A stretch of 64,000 nucleotides of DNA from Pseudomonas abyssi (GTDB lineage: Bacteria > Pseudomonadota > Gammaproteobacteria > Pseudomonadales > Pseudomonadaceae): assembly GCF_002307495.1 (NCBI RefSeq), contig NZ_NTMR01000020.1:1-64000 (forward strand), given 5' to 3'. The first letter of the stretch is position 1. The number at the start of each line of letters is the position of its first letter. The notes beneath the pieces are model-generated. The model made no database searches. It saw nothing but the letters and a program-made list of their open reading frames with translations, and had not been told where the DNA came from. The translations under genes and the position numbers were made by a program. Shown here piece by piece: positions 37,384 through 45,190 of the stretch.

Positions 37384-37794
37384 TCAGTTACCTCTATACG
37401 TCGAGAAGCCGTAGGGGCTGAGCAGCAGCGGGATGTGGTAATGGGGTACGGAGGCATCGACCTCGAAAATCACCGGTACTTCCGGGAAGAAGGTTTTGGC
37501 TTGCTGCTGGGCAAACCAGTCGCCGGTCTTGAAGGTCACCCGGTAGGTGCCGTCAGTCAAATGCTGGCCCTCCGGGTACAGCCCGGTGATACGCCCCTGC
37601 TCATTGGTGACGCCCTCGCTGAGCGACTGCCACTGGGTACCTTGCAGGCGCTCCAGCGTCACCATCACATCCGGCGACGGCAGACCGTTCTCCAGATTCA
37701 GCACATGAACGCTAAGCGGGTTATCGGCGGCGGCAGCCAGCGTGCTCATGGTGGCCAGAAGTGCGGCCCCGACAGTGTTGATCATGGGGTTCAT
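37384..37794 (-). CDS. 5-Hydroxyisourate hydrolase, exported (transthyretin-like)
   Basis: The enzyme hydrolyses 5-hydroxyisourate in urate breakdown. The 136-residue precursor has a signal peptide (INTVGAALLATMSTLAAA), then the transthyretin-like fold: LSVHVLNLENGLPSPDVMVTL at the start, VPVIFEVD and HYHIPLLLSPYGFSTYRGN at the end. The catalytic His and the C-terminal tetrapeptide are present, but the latter reads YRGN rather than the usual YRGS. ATG 37794 follows AGGAG. A periplasmic form without other urate genes is unusual; it lies 29 bp after the HbpS-like gene. Confidence 0.88.
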   Translation of the reverse strand: MNPMINTVGAALLATMSTLAAAADNPLSVHVLNLENGLPSPDVMVTLERLQGTQWQSLSEGVTNEQGRITGLYPEGQHLTDGTYRVTFKTGDWFAQQQAKTFFPEVPVIFEVDASVPHYHIPLLLSPYGFSTYRGN

Positions 37795-37823
37795 CAAGTC
37801 TCTCCTGATAGGTGGCAAGCGCG

Positions 37824-38318
37824 TTAGTGCGCGGTAAATACACTGTTGATTGCGCTCTGGGCGCAGGCCTGGTCGGTTTCTCCGCCGCCGGCGCCAGCGA
37901 CGCCCAGTGCGCCGATAACGACGTCATCCACCACCACCGGAACGCCACCACCCAACAGCAGCAGTTCGTCCAGCGTCGTCAGATTGGCTGCATCCGGGTT
38001 GCTCCGGGCGCGCTCGGCCAGCAGCAAGGTCGGCGTCTTGGTCGAAAGCGCGGTGAACGCTTTACGTTGGGCTGCTACGGTGTTGTGTGGGCCGACATTG
38101 TCATCGCGCTGCAGGCTGACCAGCTGGCCGGCACGGTCAACCACCGCGACAACGGCCGTCCGTTGACGGGCGTGACAGTCAGCCAGGGTGGCGTCAGCCA
38201 ACTGGTTTGCCAGCGACAGCGTCAGATCGGCGCGACTGGCGACACCCTCTGCTCCGGCATGCGCTGCCGCGGCAGCCAGGCCAGCGACCAGCGCGACGAC
38301 GAGTTTGGATCGGTGCAT
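37824..38318 (-). CDS. GlcG/HbpS-family protein, exported
   Basis: The 164-residue precursor has a signal peptide ([18 protein letters not shown]) and a GlcG/HbpS domain: [66 protein letters not shown]. Streptomyces HbpS binds haem and senses redox stress with a two-component kinase; in other genera the fold is of unknown function. AGGAG precedes ATG 38318. It is cotranscribed with the hydroxyisourate hydrolase and divergent from a two-component system, 141 bp away, so a sensory link is possible but unproven. Confidence 0.88.
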   Translation of the reverse strand: MHRSKLVVALVAGLAAAAAHAGAEGVASRADLTLSLANQLADATLADCHARQRTAVVAVVDRAGQLVSLQRDDNVGPHNTVAAQRKAFTALSTKTPTLLLAERARSNPDAANLTTLDELLLLGGGVPVVVDDVVIGALGVAGAGGGETDQACAQSAINSVFTAH

Positions 38319-38459
38319 TGCGAGATCTCCTTGGTTGCTCAAGCACGGTGCCATGCTGCCGCTGTGGGGCTGTCGCCAGCATTGCCGGCAGATCACGCTT
38401 TTGTAATGGGCATCCCGCGCGCTTGGCTCTACTCTGTGCACCTGTATGAGGAGGACACG

Positions 38460-39131
38460 ATGCGCATTCTGGTGGCAGAAGATGAACCCAAAGCAGCCGA
38501 GTATCTGCAGCGCGGCTTAAGCGAATCCGGCTTTCAGGTCGAAACCGCACTGCATGGCCTGGACGCTCGCCATCTGATTGAAGAGGCGCATTTCGACCTG
38601 GTCATACTCGATGTCATGCTGCCCGGCATGGACGGCTGGCAACTGCTGCGCCTGATTCGCAGCCGCGGCGATACGCCGGTGCTGTTCCTTACCGCTCGAG
38701 ACAGCGTCGAGGACCGGGTCAAGGGCCTTGAGCTGGGAGCTGATGACTATCTGATCAAGCCCTTCTCGTACGCTGAGTTGCTGGCGCGCGTGCGCAGCCT
38801 GCTGCGGCGTGCGCCAATGCGTGAGACGGAGTTCTATCGACTGGCAGACCTGCAGGTCGATGTGTTGCGCCGCCAGGTCCATCGCGCTGGTCAGCGCATT
38901 CACTTGACCAACAGAGAGTTCGCCCTGCTGCATCTACTGATCAGCCACCCGGGTGAAGTCATGTCGCGCAGCCGCATCGCGTCCGAGGTCTGGAACATCA
39001 ATTTTGAGAGCGATACCAACGTGGTTGATGTCGCCATCCGCAGGCTGCGGGCCAAGCTGGACGACCCTTTCCCGCTGAAACTGGTGCATACCGTGCGTGG
39101 CATGGGCTACAAACTGGACGACGTGCCGTGA
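38460..39131 (+). CDS. OmpR-family response regulator, CopR/CusR type
   Basis: The 223-residue protein has a receiver domain with phospho-acceptor D51, T79 and K100, and a winged-helix output domain ([52 protein letters not shown]) typical of heavy-metal regulators (CopR, CusR, IrlR). GAGGA lies just before the ATG. The kinase gene follows with a GTGA overlap. The divergent HbpS/hydrolase genes or the small secreted peptide downstream may be targets; no copper resistance genes are in the window. Confidence 0.92.
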   Translation: MRILVAEDEPKAAEYLQRGLSESGFQVETALHGLDARHLIEEAHFDLVILDVMLPGMDGWQLLRLIRSRGDTPVLFLTARDSVEDRVKGLELGADDYLIKPFSYAELLARVRSLLRRAPMRETEFYRLADLQVDVLRRQVHRAGQRIHLTNREFALLHLLISHPGEVMSRSRIASEVWNINFESDTNVVDVAIRRLRAKLDDPFPLKLVHTVRGMGYKLDDVP

Positions 39132-40510
39132 GCCGCTGGCGTCGCTCACTCAGCCTGCGCCTGGCGTTGGCCTTCGCCCTGGTCAGCCTGCTGTTACTCG
39201 GAGGCATCGGCCTGTATCTGTATCGCTCGTTGCAGCAGGAAATCGCCTGGCGCGACGATCAGACGCTGCTCGGTCGGCTCGATCGCATGGAGGCGCTGCT
39301 ACGCGATACGCCGGATATACCGCAATTGCGAGAACGCCCCGAGCTGTATGCCAATATGCTCGGTAACACCGAGCATTTCCTCTGGGTGCTTAACAGCGCA
39401 GGCGAGGTTCTGATCAGTATCAACCCTCGCTCCCTGCCTTTGCCCAGTCTGCGAGCCACGGCTCAACCGCGCTTTGATGAGCGGTCAGGTGCACTACCCT
39501 ATCGGCTGGTCGCACAACAGAGCTTCATCCATGGGGACAGCCTGACGCTGGTCGCCGGGCATCTGCTGAGCGAGCGCAACAACATGCTGGCGGCCTACCG
39601 CAACAACCTGTTGATGGCTCTGCTCTGCGGCAGCCTACTGAGTTTTCTGCTGGCTGCGCTGATCAGCCAGCGCGGGCTGCGCCCCTTGCGCAAACTGGCC
39701 ACGCAGGCGATGGAGCTGGATGCCGGTCGGCTGCACACCCGGCTCGACGCAGGCAGTCCCTACGCCGAGCTCGACGGGCTTGAGCAGAACCTCAACCAGG
39801 CGCTCGCCCGTATCGATGACGGCTATCAGCAACTGGTGCGTTTTTCGGCCGATCTGGCGCACGAGATGCGTACCCCGCTGAATAATTTGATGGGACAGAC
39901 TCAGCTGGTCCTGAGCAAAACGCGCACCATCGAGGAGTACGAACGGGTACTGGACTCCAACCTGGAAGAATTTGAACGCCTGGCGCGGATGATCGATAGC
40001 CTGCTTTTTCTGGCGCGGAGTGAGCAGGCAACACCAGCGTTGAATTGCCGGCCCGTCGATCTGGTCGAACTGACGGATCGCCTGAACGAGTACTTCGAGG
40101 GCATGGCCGACGAGCAGCAAGTGACGCTGGTCAACCAGTGCGCGGGTACGCTATACGCGGACCAGGAGATGCTCACCCGGGCACTCGCCAACCTGATAGC
40201 CAACGCTATCCGCTACGCAGACGCTGGCAGCGCCATCACGATCAGCAGCGTCCATAGCGCTGAGCACTGCGTTGTCGCGGTGTACAACCAGGGCCCATGC
40301 ATCGAGCAGCCGCACCTGGAGCATGTATTCGAGCGCTTCTATCGTGCCGATCCATCTCGCAGCGCGCCGGGCAGCACCGGCGGTCTGGGACTTGCCATTG
40401 TGCAGGCGATCATGCGTCAGCATGCCGGCCACGCCAGGGTGTGCAACGAGGGGAACGGCGTGCGTTTTGAGCTGGTGTTCCCTGGCACGGACAAGATGAC
40501 AACAGCGTAA
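39128..40510 (+). CDS. Heavy-metal sensor histidine kinase, CusS/CopS type
   Basis: The 460-residue inner-membrane kinase has two membrane helices (about 10-32 and 158-180) around a periplasmic sensor of about 125 residues, a HAMP domain, the H-box with phospho-acceptor H245 ([19 protein letters not shown]), and the ATP-binding N and G boxes ([29 protein letters not shown]). The sequence is typical of the CusS/IrlS group that senses copper, silver or related metals. It starts with GTG overlapping the regulator stop. Confidence 0.92.
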   Translation: MSRWRRSLSLRLALAFALVSLLLLGGIGLYLYRSLQQEIAWRDDQTLLGRLDRMEALLRDTPDIPQLRERPELYANMLGNTEHFLWVLNSAGEVLISINPRSLPLPSLRATAQPRFDERSGALPYRLVAQQSFIHGDSLTLVAGHLLSERNNMLAAYRNNLLMALLCGSLLSFLLAALISQRGLRPLRKLATQAMELDAGRLHTRLDAGSPYAELDGLEQNLNQALARIDDGYQQLVRFSADLAHEMRTPLNNLMGQTQLVLSKTRTIEEYERVLDSNLEEFERLARMIDSLLFLARSEQATPALNCRPVDLVELTDRLNEYFEGMADEQQVTLVNQCAGTLYADQEMLTRALANLIANAIRYADAGSAITISSVHSAEHCVVAVYNQGPCIEQPHLEHVFERFYRADPSRSAPGSTGGLGLAIVQAIMRQHAGHARVCNEGNGVRFELVFPGTDKMTTA

Positions 40511-40604
40511 TCTGCGGGTCATGTTGACGACGGTGCCACCGCCCTATTGTGGCGCAGGTAACGCGGCGACCGTCGCCGTGCCCTCACCTGGAGCCAATGC
40601 AACG

Positions 40605-40724
40605 ATGAAATACCTGATTGCCGCGACCCTGTCCGCCCTGTTTATGACCACCCTGCCCGCTCAGGCCGAAGACGGCAGCGAGCGGCTGCGTCAGCTGAAC
40701 GCCAAGCATCTGGAAGGCAAGTAA
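40605..40724 (+). CDS. Small secreted peptide after the metal two-component genes
   Basis: The 39-residue product is mostly a signal peptide (MKYLIAATLSALFMTTLPAQA) with a mature part of only about 18 residues (EDGSERLRQLNAKHLEGK). It lies 94 bp after the kinase. It resembles the exported N-terminal part of PtrA-type proteins, which in Pseudomonas are induced by copper through CopRS; this match is from memory of pattern and is weak. GGAG lies 11 bp before the ATG. It could also be a truncated remnant. Confidence 0.5.
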   Translation: MKYLIAATLSALFMTTLPAQAEDGSERLRQLNAKHLEGK

Positions 40725-40730
40725 GACAGA

Positions 40731-41891
40731 CTAAGGACGTGCCGCGCCTATCTTGGTCATCCGCCACCAGGCGCGGCCAGTATGCGGCGCTGCCAGCTGC
40801 AGGTGTTCGCCCATCTGTGGCGTGGTCAGCGCCACCCCTTGCTGCTTGGCCAGGTCAGTGATTTGCTCGAACGGGTCTTCCCAGGTGTGCATGGACAGGT
40901 CAAAGGTGCCGTTGTGAATCGGATACAACCACTTGGCCTTGAGGTCGAGAAACGCCTGCAGGGTCTGCTGCGGCAACATATGCACGTATTGCCAGCGCGG
41001 GTTGTACGCGCCTGTTTCCATAAACGCCACATCAAACGGCCCGAGGCGCTCGCCAATCTCGCGAAACCCGTCGAAGTACCCGGTGTCGCCACTGAAGAAC
41101 AGCTTGCAGTCCGCGGCCTGCAGCACCCAGGAGCACCACAGGGTGCGGTTACCATCAGAAAATCCGCGCCCGGAAAAATGCTGCGCCGGCGTGGCAGTGG
41201 CTCGAACCCCTGCAATGGTCACCTCACTCCACCAGTCCAGCTCGCGGACCTTACCCGGCGGCACTCCCCAGCGTATCAGGGTCGCACCGACGCCTAGCGG
41301 CGTGATGAAGTGCTCAACCTTATGTTGCAGCTTACGGATGGCGGCATGGTCCAGGTGGTCGTAGTGATTGTGCGAGAGCACCACAACCTTGATCGGCGGC
41401 AGCTCTTCTATGCTGATTGGCGGCGCGTGAAAGCGCTTGGGCCCGAACCACTGCACCGGCGAGGCACGCTGACTGAATACCGGATCGGTCAACCAGAAAT
41501 CGCCATTCAACTTGAGCAGCAGACTCGAGTGCCCCAGACGCCAAACGCTGTTGTCAGGTGCGGCCAGCAGGTCAGCTTGAGTCAAAGGCTGCACCGGGAT
41601 GGGCCGGTCCGGCACAGTCCCGGCGGGCTTGTTGAAGATGAAATCGCGCCACACCGCCAGCCCCTGACGCAGTGTCATCGGCTCACGCGACACCTCGTTG
41701 CGAAAACGCTGATGACGAAACTGGGCGGACTCCGGGTACTCCGGCAACGCCGGGCGCAGCGTGCCGCTCACAGCCGCGCGCACGGCAGCACCGAGCGATA
41801 CCAGCATTGCGCCCAGCCGAGCGGGCCGCCAGTCGTTGTAGCGGCGGGACGTCTGGTCTGAGTCGACTTTGCAGTGTTGCTGCTTGGGCAT
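40731..41891 (-). CDS. MBL-fold hydrolase, NAPE-PLD/UlaG-like
   Basis: The 386-residue protein has the metal motif S-H174-N-H176-Y-D178-H179 (VVVLSHNHYDHLDH) and later ligands in TPAQHFSGRGF, FSGDTGYFDGF and YPIHNGTFDLSMHTW, the pattern of the N-acylphosphatidylethanolamine phospholipase D-like group. Human NAPE-PLD releases N-acylethanolamines; bacterial members are mostly unassigned. A hydrophobic stretch near residues 26-45 may bind the membrane. ATG 41891 is chosen because the longer form adds a segment unlike the family. Confidence 0.85.
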   Translation of the reverse strand: MPKQQHCKVDSDQTSRRYNDWRPARLGAMLVSLGAAVRAAVSGTLRPALPEYPESAQFRHQRFRNEVSREPMTLRQGLAVWRDFIFNKPAGTVPDRPIPVQPLTQADLLAAPDNSVWRLGHSSLLLKLNGDFWLTDPVFSQRASPVQWFGPKRFHAPPISIEELPPIKVVVLSHNHYDHLDHAAIRKLQHKVEHFITPLGVGATLIRWGVPPGKVRELDWWSEVTIAGVRATATPAQHFSGRGFSDGNRTLWCSWVLQAADCKLFFSGDTGYFDGFREIGERLGPFDVAFMETGAYNPRWQYVHMLPQQTLQAFLDLKAKWLYPIHNGTFDLSMHTWEDPFEQITDLAKQQGVALTTPQMGEHLQLAAPHTGRAWWRMTKIGAARP

Positions 41892-41932
41892 CTGTCCGTC
41901 TCTTTGGTCATGCAGGAGAATCCCGCCACAGG

Positions 41933-42190
41933 TTACTGAATGGGGACGGGACAAAGCGCTTTCCCGGTTATAGCCCTGCTGACCATAATCGGCAGGCCGA
42001 GCAGCTTGGCGCGCAGCCCTTCAGCCAGGTGAGCCAGCCCGGCCTTGGTGACAGCGTATGCGGTCAGATGCTTCGGCAGGCCAGGCATGGCACCTTTGTA
42101 GGAAATGGTCACCGGAGCTCCGGCGCTCAGCTCTCCGAGATTTCTACTGCCGTCTGACATTGGGCAAATGCAGCGATCAAGCAGCTGCAC
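41933..42190 (-). pseudogene. Short-chain dehydrogenase remnant
   Basis: Only the core of an SDR is left: PVTISYKGAMPGLPKHLTAYAVTKAGLAHLAEGLRAKLLG contains the strand before the catalytic Ser, the Y-x3-K pair (YAVTK) and the following helix. The nucleotide-binding half (about 140 residues) and the C-terminal substrate part are missing, and the sequence on both sides of the core no longer resembles an SDR. It is best read as a decayed fragment in a gene-poor stretch. Confidence 0.65.
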
Positions 42191-42240
42191 TCAGGGTCGT
42201 GCTCGAACAGCTACGCGGCAATTGACGCGCATGGGCGGCG

Positions 42241-42471
42241 TCAGATATGCAGCTCGACTCGCTTAACGCCGAGGCTGCGCAGCTCTGCAACAGCATCGTC
42301 CAGTAGAGAGAACGACAGTACGTCGTCATTCTCATCAACCAAGAAGAATCCGCGGCCGGCACCTTTCTTGAAAAAAATGATCCACTCCTGAGTGGCCGCC
42401 GGATTGGCCATCAGATAGGTGTCAAACAACAGGCCTTCCGCCTGTTTTGCCTGTACATCGCTTCTTTTCAT
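42241..42471 (-). CDS. Conserved small protein, 76 residues
   Basis: A small soluble protein (FDTYLMANPAATQEWIIFF, GRGFFLVDENDDVLSFSLLDDAVAELRSLGVKRVELHI) with an alternating strand/helix pattern and no signal peptide. It resembles short conserved Pseudomonas proteins of unknown function; I cannot name a domain. The start ATG at 42471 gives the full length. It lies alone between the SDR remnant and tRNA-Ser. Confidence 0.6.
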   Translation of the reverse strand: MKRSDVQAKQAEGLLFDTYLMANPAATQEWIIFFKKGAGRGFFLVDENDDVLSFSLLDDAVAELRSLGVKRVELHI

Positions 42472-42740
42472 CTAGGTCACCGCATTAGTTCAGGCTCAGC
42501 CCCAAGCTCGGCTGCCGAAATAAAGTACATTACCCTGAAAACGGCGAACCAGGCCGCGCCGTTGCAGGCTGTAATCCGGCAAGCAGACGCTGTTACTCGC
42601 ATGGACCATGCTCGCGAGTCTCGCGGCTGTTTAGGCTAGATGCTGCTCCCAACGAGAGTGTCCCGCCCCCTGCAGCAGGTGGCTGATGGGCGCAAGAGCC
42701 GGATTATCCGCGGCACTGTGTCTGTGCGGACACAAACAAA

Positions 42741-42764
42741 AAACCCGGCGCAAGGCCGGGTTTT
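42741..42764 (-). terminator. Terminator after tRNA-Ser
   Basis: On the minus strand a CCCGGC/GCCGGG stem is followed by a T-rich run (GGGTTTTTTGTTTG). It lies 7 bp after the encoded CCA of tRNA-Ser. The A/T runs on both sides could also let it work in the other direction. Confidence 0.85.
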
Positions 42765-42771
42765 GTTTATA

Positions 42772-42861
42772 TGGCGGAGGGACAGGGATTCGAACCCTGG
42801 GAAGGCTTTCACCTTCGCCGGTTTTCAAGACCGGTGCATTCAACCGCTCTGCCATCCCTCC
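42772..42861 (-). tRNA. tRNA-Ser (anticodon TGA)
   Basis: The minus strand reads GGAGGGATGGCAGAGCGGTT at the 5' end, has anticodon loop CTTGAAA, a long variable arm, T-arm GGTTCGAATCC, and encoded CCA; 90 nt, class II. An intrinsic terminator follows. Some 300 bp upstream (42472-42771, apart from the terminator) I see no gene. Confidence 0.95.
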
Positions 42862-42981
42862 ACGGGCGGCAATAGTACCGGAAATCCCTGTTGAGTCAAT
42901 GGGGTACGGCATCGAGATGCGAATGGGCCGGCAAGCTGTGGCTGTACACACGAATGGAAATACTTCATTCCCGCGCGCTGC

Positions 42982-43009
42982 TTGATTTGCCGGCATCAAC
43001 CCGTATTAT
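42982..43009 (+). promoter_or_regulatory. Candidate sigma-70 promoter for the Bax-inhibitor-1 gene
   Basis: TTGATT (42982-42987), a 16-bp spacer, and TATTAT (43004-43009) lie 46 bp before the ATG of the next gene. Confidence 0.45.
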
Positions 43010-43054
43010 CGGTCAGTATCCGAAGGATCCCGATTTTCAATACAGGAGCGGTGC

Positions 43055-43726
43055 ATGAATATGCAGGAACACAACACTACCCTTCAACACGCTGGCGTCA
43101 GCGAGGCGGAAGTCAGCAAGCTGTTCCGCAATACCTACTCGCTGCTGGCTCTGACTCTGGCATTCAGCGCTGTCGTCGCCTTTGTGTCGATGAGTCTGAA
43201 CCTGCCCTACCCCGGCATCATCATTACCCTGGTTGGCTTTTATGGTCTGCTGTTTCTGACCACCAAGCTGCGTAACTCAGGCTGGGGGCTGGTCAGTACC
43301 TTCGCTTTCACCGGTTTCCTGGGTTACACCCTGGGGCCCATCCTCAATGCATACCTGTCGCTGCCTAACGGCGGTCAACTGGTCGCCATGGCGCTGGGCA
43401 TGACGGCTCTGGTGTTCTTTGGCCTCTCGGCTTACGCCATTCTGAGCCGCAAGGACTTCAGCTTCCTGTCCGGCTTTATCATGGCGGGCTGTATCGTGCT
43501 GATGTGCGCTGTCGTAGCGAGCTTTTTCATCCAGATGAGCGGCTTGCAGCTGGCCATTTCTGCCGGTTTTGTGCTCTTCTCCTCTGCGGTGATCCTGTAC
43601 CAGACCAGCGCGATCATCCATGGTGGTGAGGACAACTACATCATGGCGACCATTACGCTGTTCGTATCGATCTACAACCTGTTCCTCAGCCTGCTGCAAT
43701 TGCTGGGTATCTTCAGCGACGACTGA
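43055..43726 (+). CDS. Bax inhibitor-1/YccA family membrane protein
   Basis: The 223-residue inner-membrane protein has seven hydrophobic helices and the BI-1 family pattern ([69 protein letters not shown]). E. coli YccA modulates FtsH proteolysis; YetJ is a pH-sensitive calcium leak channel. CAGGAG precedes the ATG. In Pseudomonas it lies directly before tusDCBE, as here, separated by a terminator. Confidence 0.93.
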   Translation: MNMQEHNTTLQHAGVSEAEVSKLFRNTYSLLALTLAFSAVVAFVSMSLNLPYPGIIITLVGFYGLLFLTTKLRNSGWGLVSTFAFTGFLGYTLGPILNAYLSLPNGGQLVAMALGMTALVFFGLSAYAILSRKDFSFLSGFIMAGCIVLMCAVVASFFIQMSGLQLAISAGFVLFSSAVILYQTSAIIHGGEDNYIMATITLFVSIYNLFLSLLQLLGIFSDD

Positions 43727-43749
43727 TCGGCAGCGCTGCGTTATACTCA

Positions 43750-43777
43750 ATGGCCCGCCTTTTGGCGGGCCATTTTC
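43750..43777 (+). terminator. Intrinsic terminator after the Bax-inhibitor-1 gene
   Basis: A 10-bp stem ATGGCCCGCC/GGCGGGCCAT with a TTTT loop is followed by TTCGTTT, 24 bp after the stop and 20 bp before tusD. Confidence 0.88.
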
Positions 43778-43795
43778 GTTTGTGAGCTCGACACC

Positions 43796-44185
43796 ATGAA
43801 GTTTGCCATTGCCTTGCTGGCCGGCCCGCAGGACCCGGCAGCCCGCAGTGCCCTCAAATTTGCCGAGGCGGTGCTGGCTGGCGGTCACCAGATCAGCCGG
43901 CTGTTCTTTTACCGCGATGCGGTTCATCTTGCCTCCACTCTGGGCGTGCAGCCCCAGGACGAATGTGACCTGGCCCAGCGCTGGCGTGCCTTTATCCAGG
44001 ATAATCAGCTGGACGCCGTGGTGTGTATCGCCGCAGCGTTGCGCCGTGGGGTGCTGAACGAGGCCGAGGCCGACCGCTGGGAGCGTCCGGTGGCGAATAC
44101 CGGCGAGCCTTGGGCCTTGTCAGGGCTGGGACAATGGGTCGATGCGTTGCAAACCGCAGACCGGGCGGTGACCTTTGGTACCTGA
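43796..44185 (+). CDS. tusD: Sulfurtransferase TusD
   Basis: TusD accepts persulfide sulfur from TusA in the TusBCD complex and passes it via TusE to MnmA for 2-thiouridine in tRNA. The 129-residue DsrE-fold protein has the conserved Cys77 (AVVCIAAALRRG) and the start MKFAIALLAGPQDPAARSAL. It is first in the tusDCBE operon, whose genes overlap. Confidence 0.93.
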   Translation: MKFAIALLAGPQDPAARSALKFAEAVLAGGHQISRLFFYRDAVHLASTLGVQPQDECDLAQRWRAFIQDNQLDAVVCIAAALRRGVLNEAEADRWERPVANTGEPWALSGLGQWVDALQTADRAVTFGT

Positions 44186-44540
44186 ACTGAAAAGTCTACT
44201 GGTGATCAGCCGTCAGCCACCATCGGCCCTGGCCGCGCGTGAAGCGCTGGATCTGGCGCTGGCCGCAGCGGCGTTTGGCGTGCCGGTGAGTATGCTGTTC
44301 ATGGATGCCGGTGTGCTGCAATTGTTGCCGGGACAGGAATCGGCGCTGATCGAGCAAAAACCGCTGGCGGCCAATCTGCAGGCCTTGCCCATGTTCGGGG
44401 TCGAAGATGTCTATGTTTGCCACCACTCACTGGCAGAGCGTGGCTTGCAGCCAGGTCGTTTTCTGCTGACTGCCAAGGCGGTCGACAGCGCCGAGATCGC
44501 GAGTCTGCTGGACCATCATGACCAGGTGGTTACCCTATGA
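44175..44540 (+). CDS. tusC: Sulfurtransferase complex subunit TusC
   Basis: The 121-residue DsrF-type protein (LLVISRQPPSALAAREALDLALAAAAFGVPVSMLFMDAGV) is the second subunit of TusBCD. The best start is TTG at 44175, inside the end of tusD (11-bp overlap); no ATG or GTG lies in frame nearby. The stop overlaps tusB by ATGA. Confidence 0.9.
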   Translation: MVPELKSLLVISRQPPSALAAREALDLALAAAAFGVPVSMLFMDAGVLQLLPGQESALIEQKPLAANLQALPMFGVEDVYVCHHSLAERGLQPGRFLLTAKAVDSAEIASLLDHHDQVVTL

Positions 44541-44848
44541 GCTCAACTATGCTGCACATCTTGCGTCATGCGCCGCAGGACGACACGCACTTTGCCAGTA
44601 GCCTTCGCGTCATGGGGCCGCATCAGGGGCTGCTGTTGATCGAGGATGCCGTATACGCACTGTTGCCGCGCACCAGCTCGGCCAATGCGATGCAGCTGTT
44701 GCCCGGCAGTGTGGGGCTTTACGCTCTGGAAAGTGACGTGCAGGCTCGTGGGCTGCCCATTGACGACCTGCCGCGACGGGTGATGCTGATCGACTATGCG
44801 CAGATGGTCGAGCTATGCATCAGCCACGACAAGGTGCTGAGCTGGTGA
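44537..44848 (+). CDS. tusB: Sulfurtransferase complex subunit TusB
   Basis: The 103-residue DsrH-type protein (MLHILRHAPQDDTHFASSLRVM, LLLIEDAVYALLP, ALESDVQARGL) is the third subunit of the complex. It lies between tusC and tusE with 4-bp overlaps on both sides, so all are translationally coupled. Confidence 0.9.
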   Translation: MSSTMLHILRHAPQDDTHFASSLRVMGPHQGLLLIEDAVYALLPRTSSANAMQLLPGSVGLYALESDVQARGLPIDDLPRRVMLIDYAQMVELCISHDKVLSW

Positions 44849-45183
44849 GCCAATCCATGCAAGTCGATGGACGCGATATCGCTCTCGACAAGGAAGGTTT
44901 TCTGCAGTCGCTGGATGACTGGTCTGAAGCCGTTGCGGCCGAACTGGCCCGGCGCGAGGGTATCGAACTGACGGCGGCGCACATGGAGGTCATTCTGCTG
45001 CTGCGCCGTTTCTACCACACCTATCAGCTCTCCCCCGCCATGCGCCCACTGGTCAAGTTCGTCGGCCAGGAGCTGGGCAAGGGAAAAGGCAACAGCATGT
45101 ATTTGCTCAGCCTGTTCCCCGGCAGTCCGGCCAAGTTGGGCAGCAAGTTTGCTGGGCTGCCCAAGCCGGACAACTGCCTGTAG
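44845..45183 (+). CDS. tusE: TusE/DsrC family sulfur-relay protein
   Basis: The 112-residue protein takes sulfur from TusD to MnmA. It has the DsrC pattern (LDKEGFLQSLDDWSEAVAAELARREGI) and the C-terminal arm GLPKPDNCL, with the penultimate Cys. The second Cys of true sulfite-reductase DsrC is absent, which identifies TusE. GTG 44845 overlaps the tusB stop; ATG 44857 would shorten the protein by four residues. Confidence 0.93.
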   Translation: MSQSMQVDGRDIALDKEGFLQSLDDWSEAVAAELARREGIELTAAHMEVILLLRRFYHTYQLSPAMRPLVKFVGQELGKGKGNSMYLLSLFPGSPAKLGSKFAGLPKPDNCL

Positions 45184-45190
45184 TCGGCGG

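Noticed and set aside
42640..42999. Short frames across tRNA-Ser
   Set aside because: The strings RDRDSNPG and GTGIRTLGR come from the tRNA sequence; no ribosome site or family match.
44845..45183. Dissimilatory sulfite reductase DsrC
   Set aside because: Only the penultimate Cys is present and the gene follows tusDCB, so it is TusE for tRNA thiolation.
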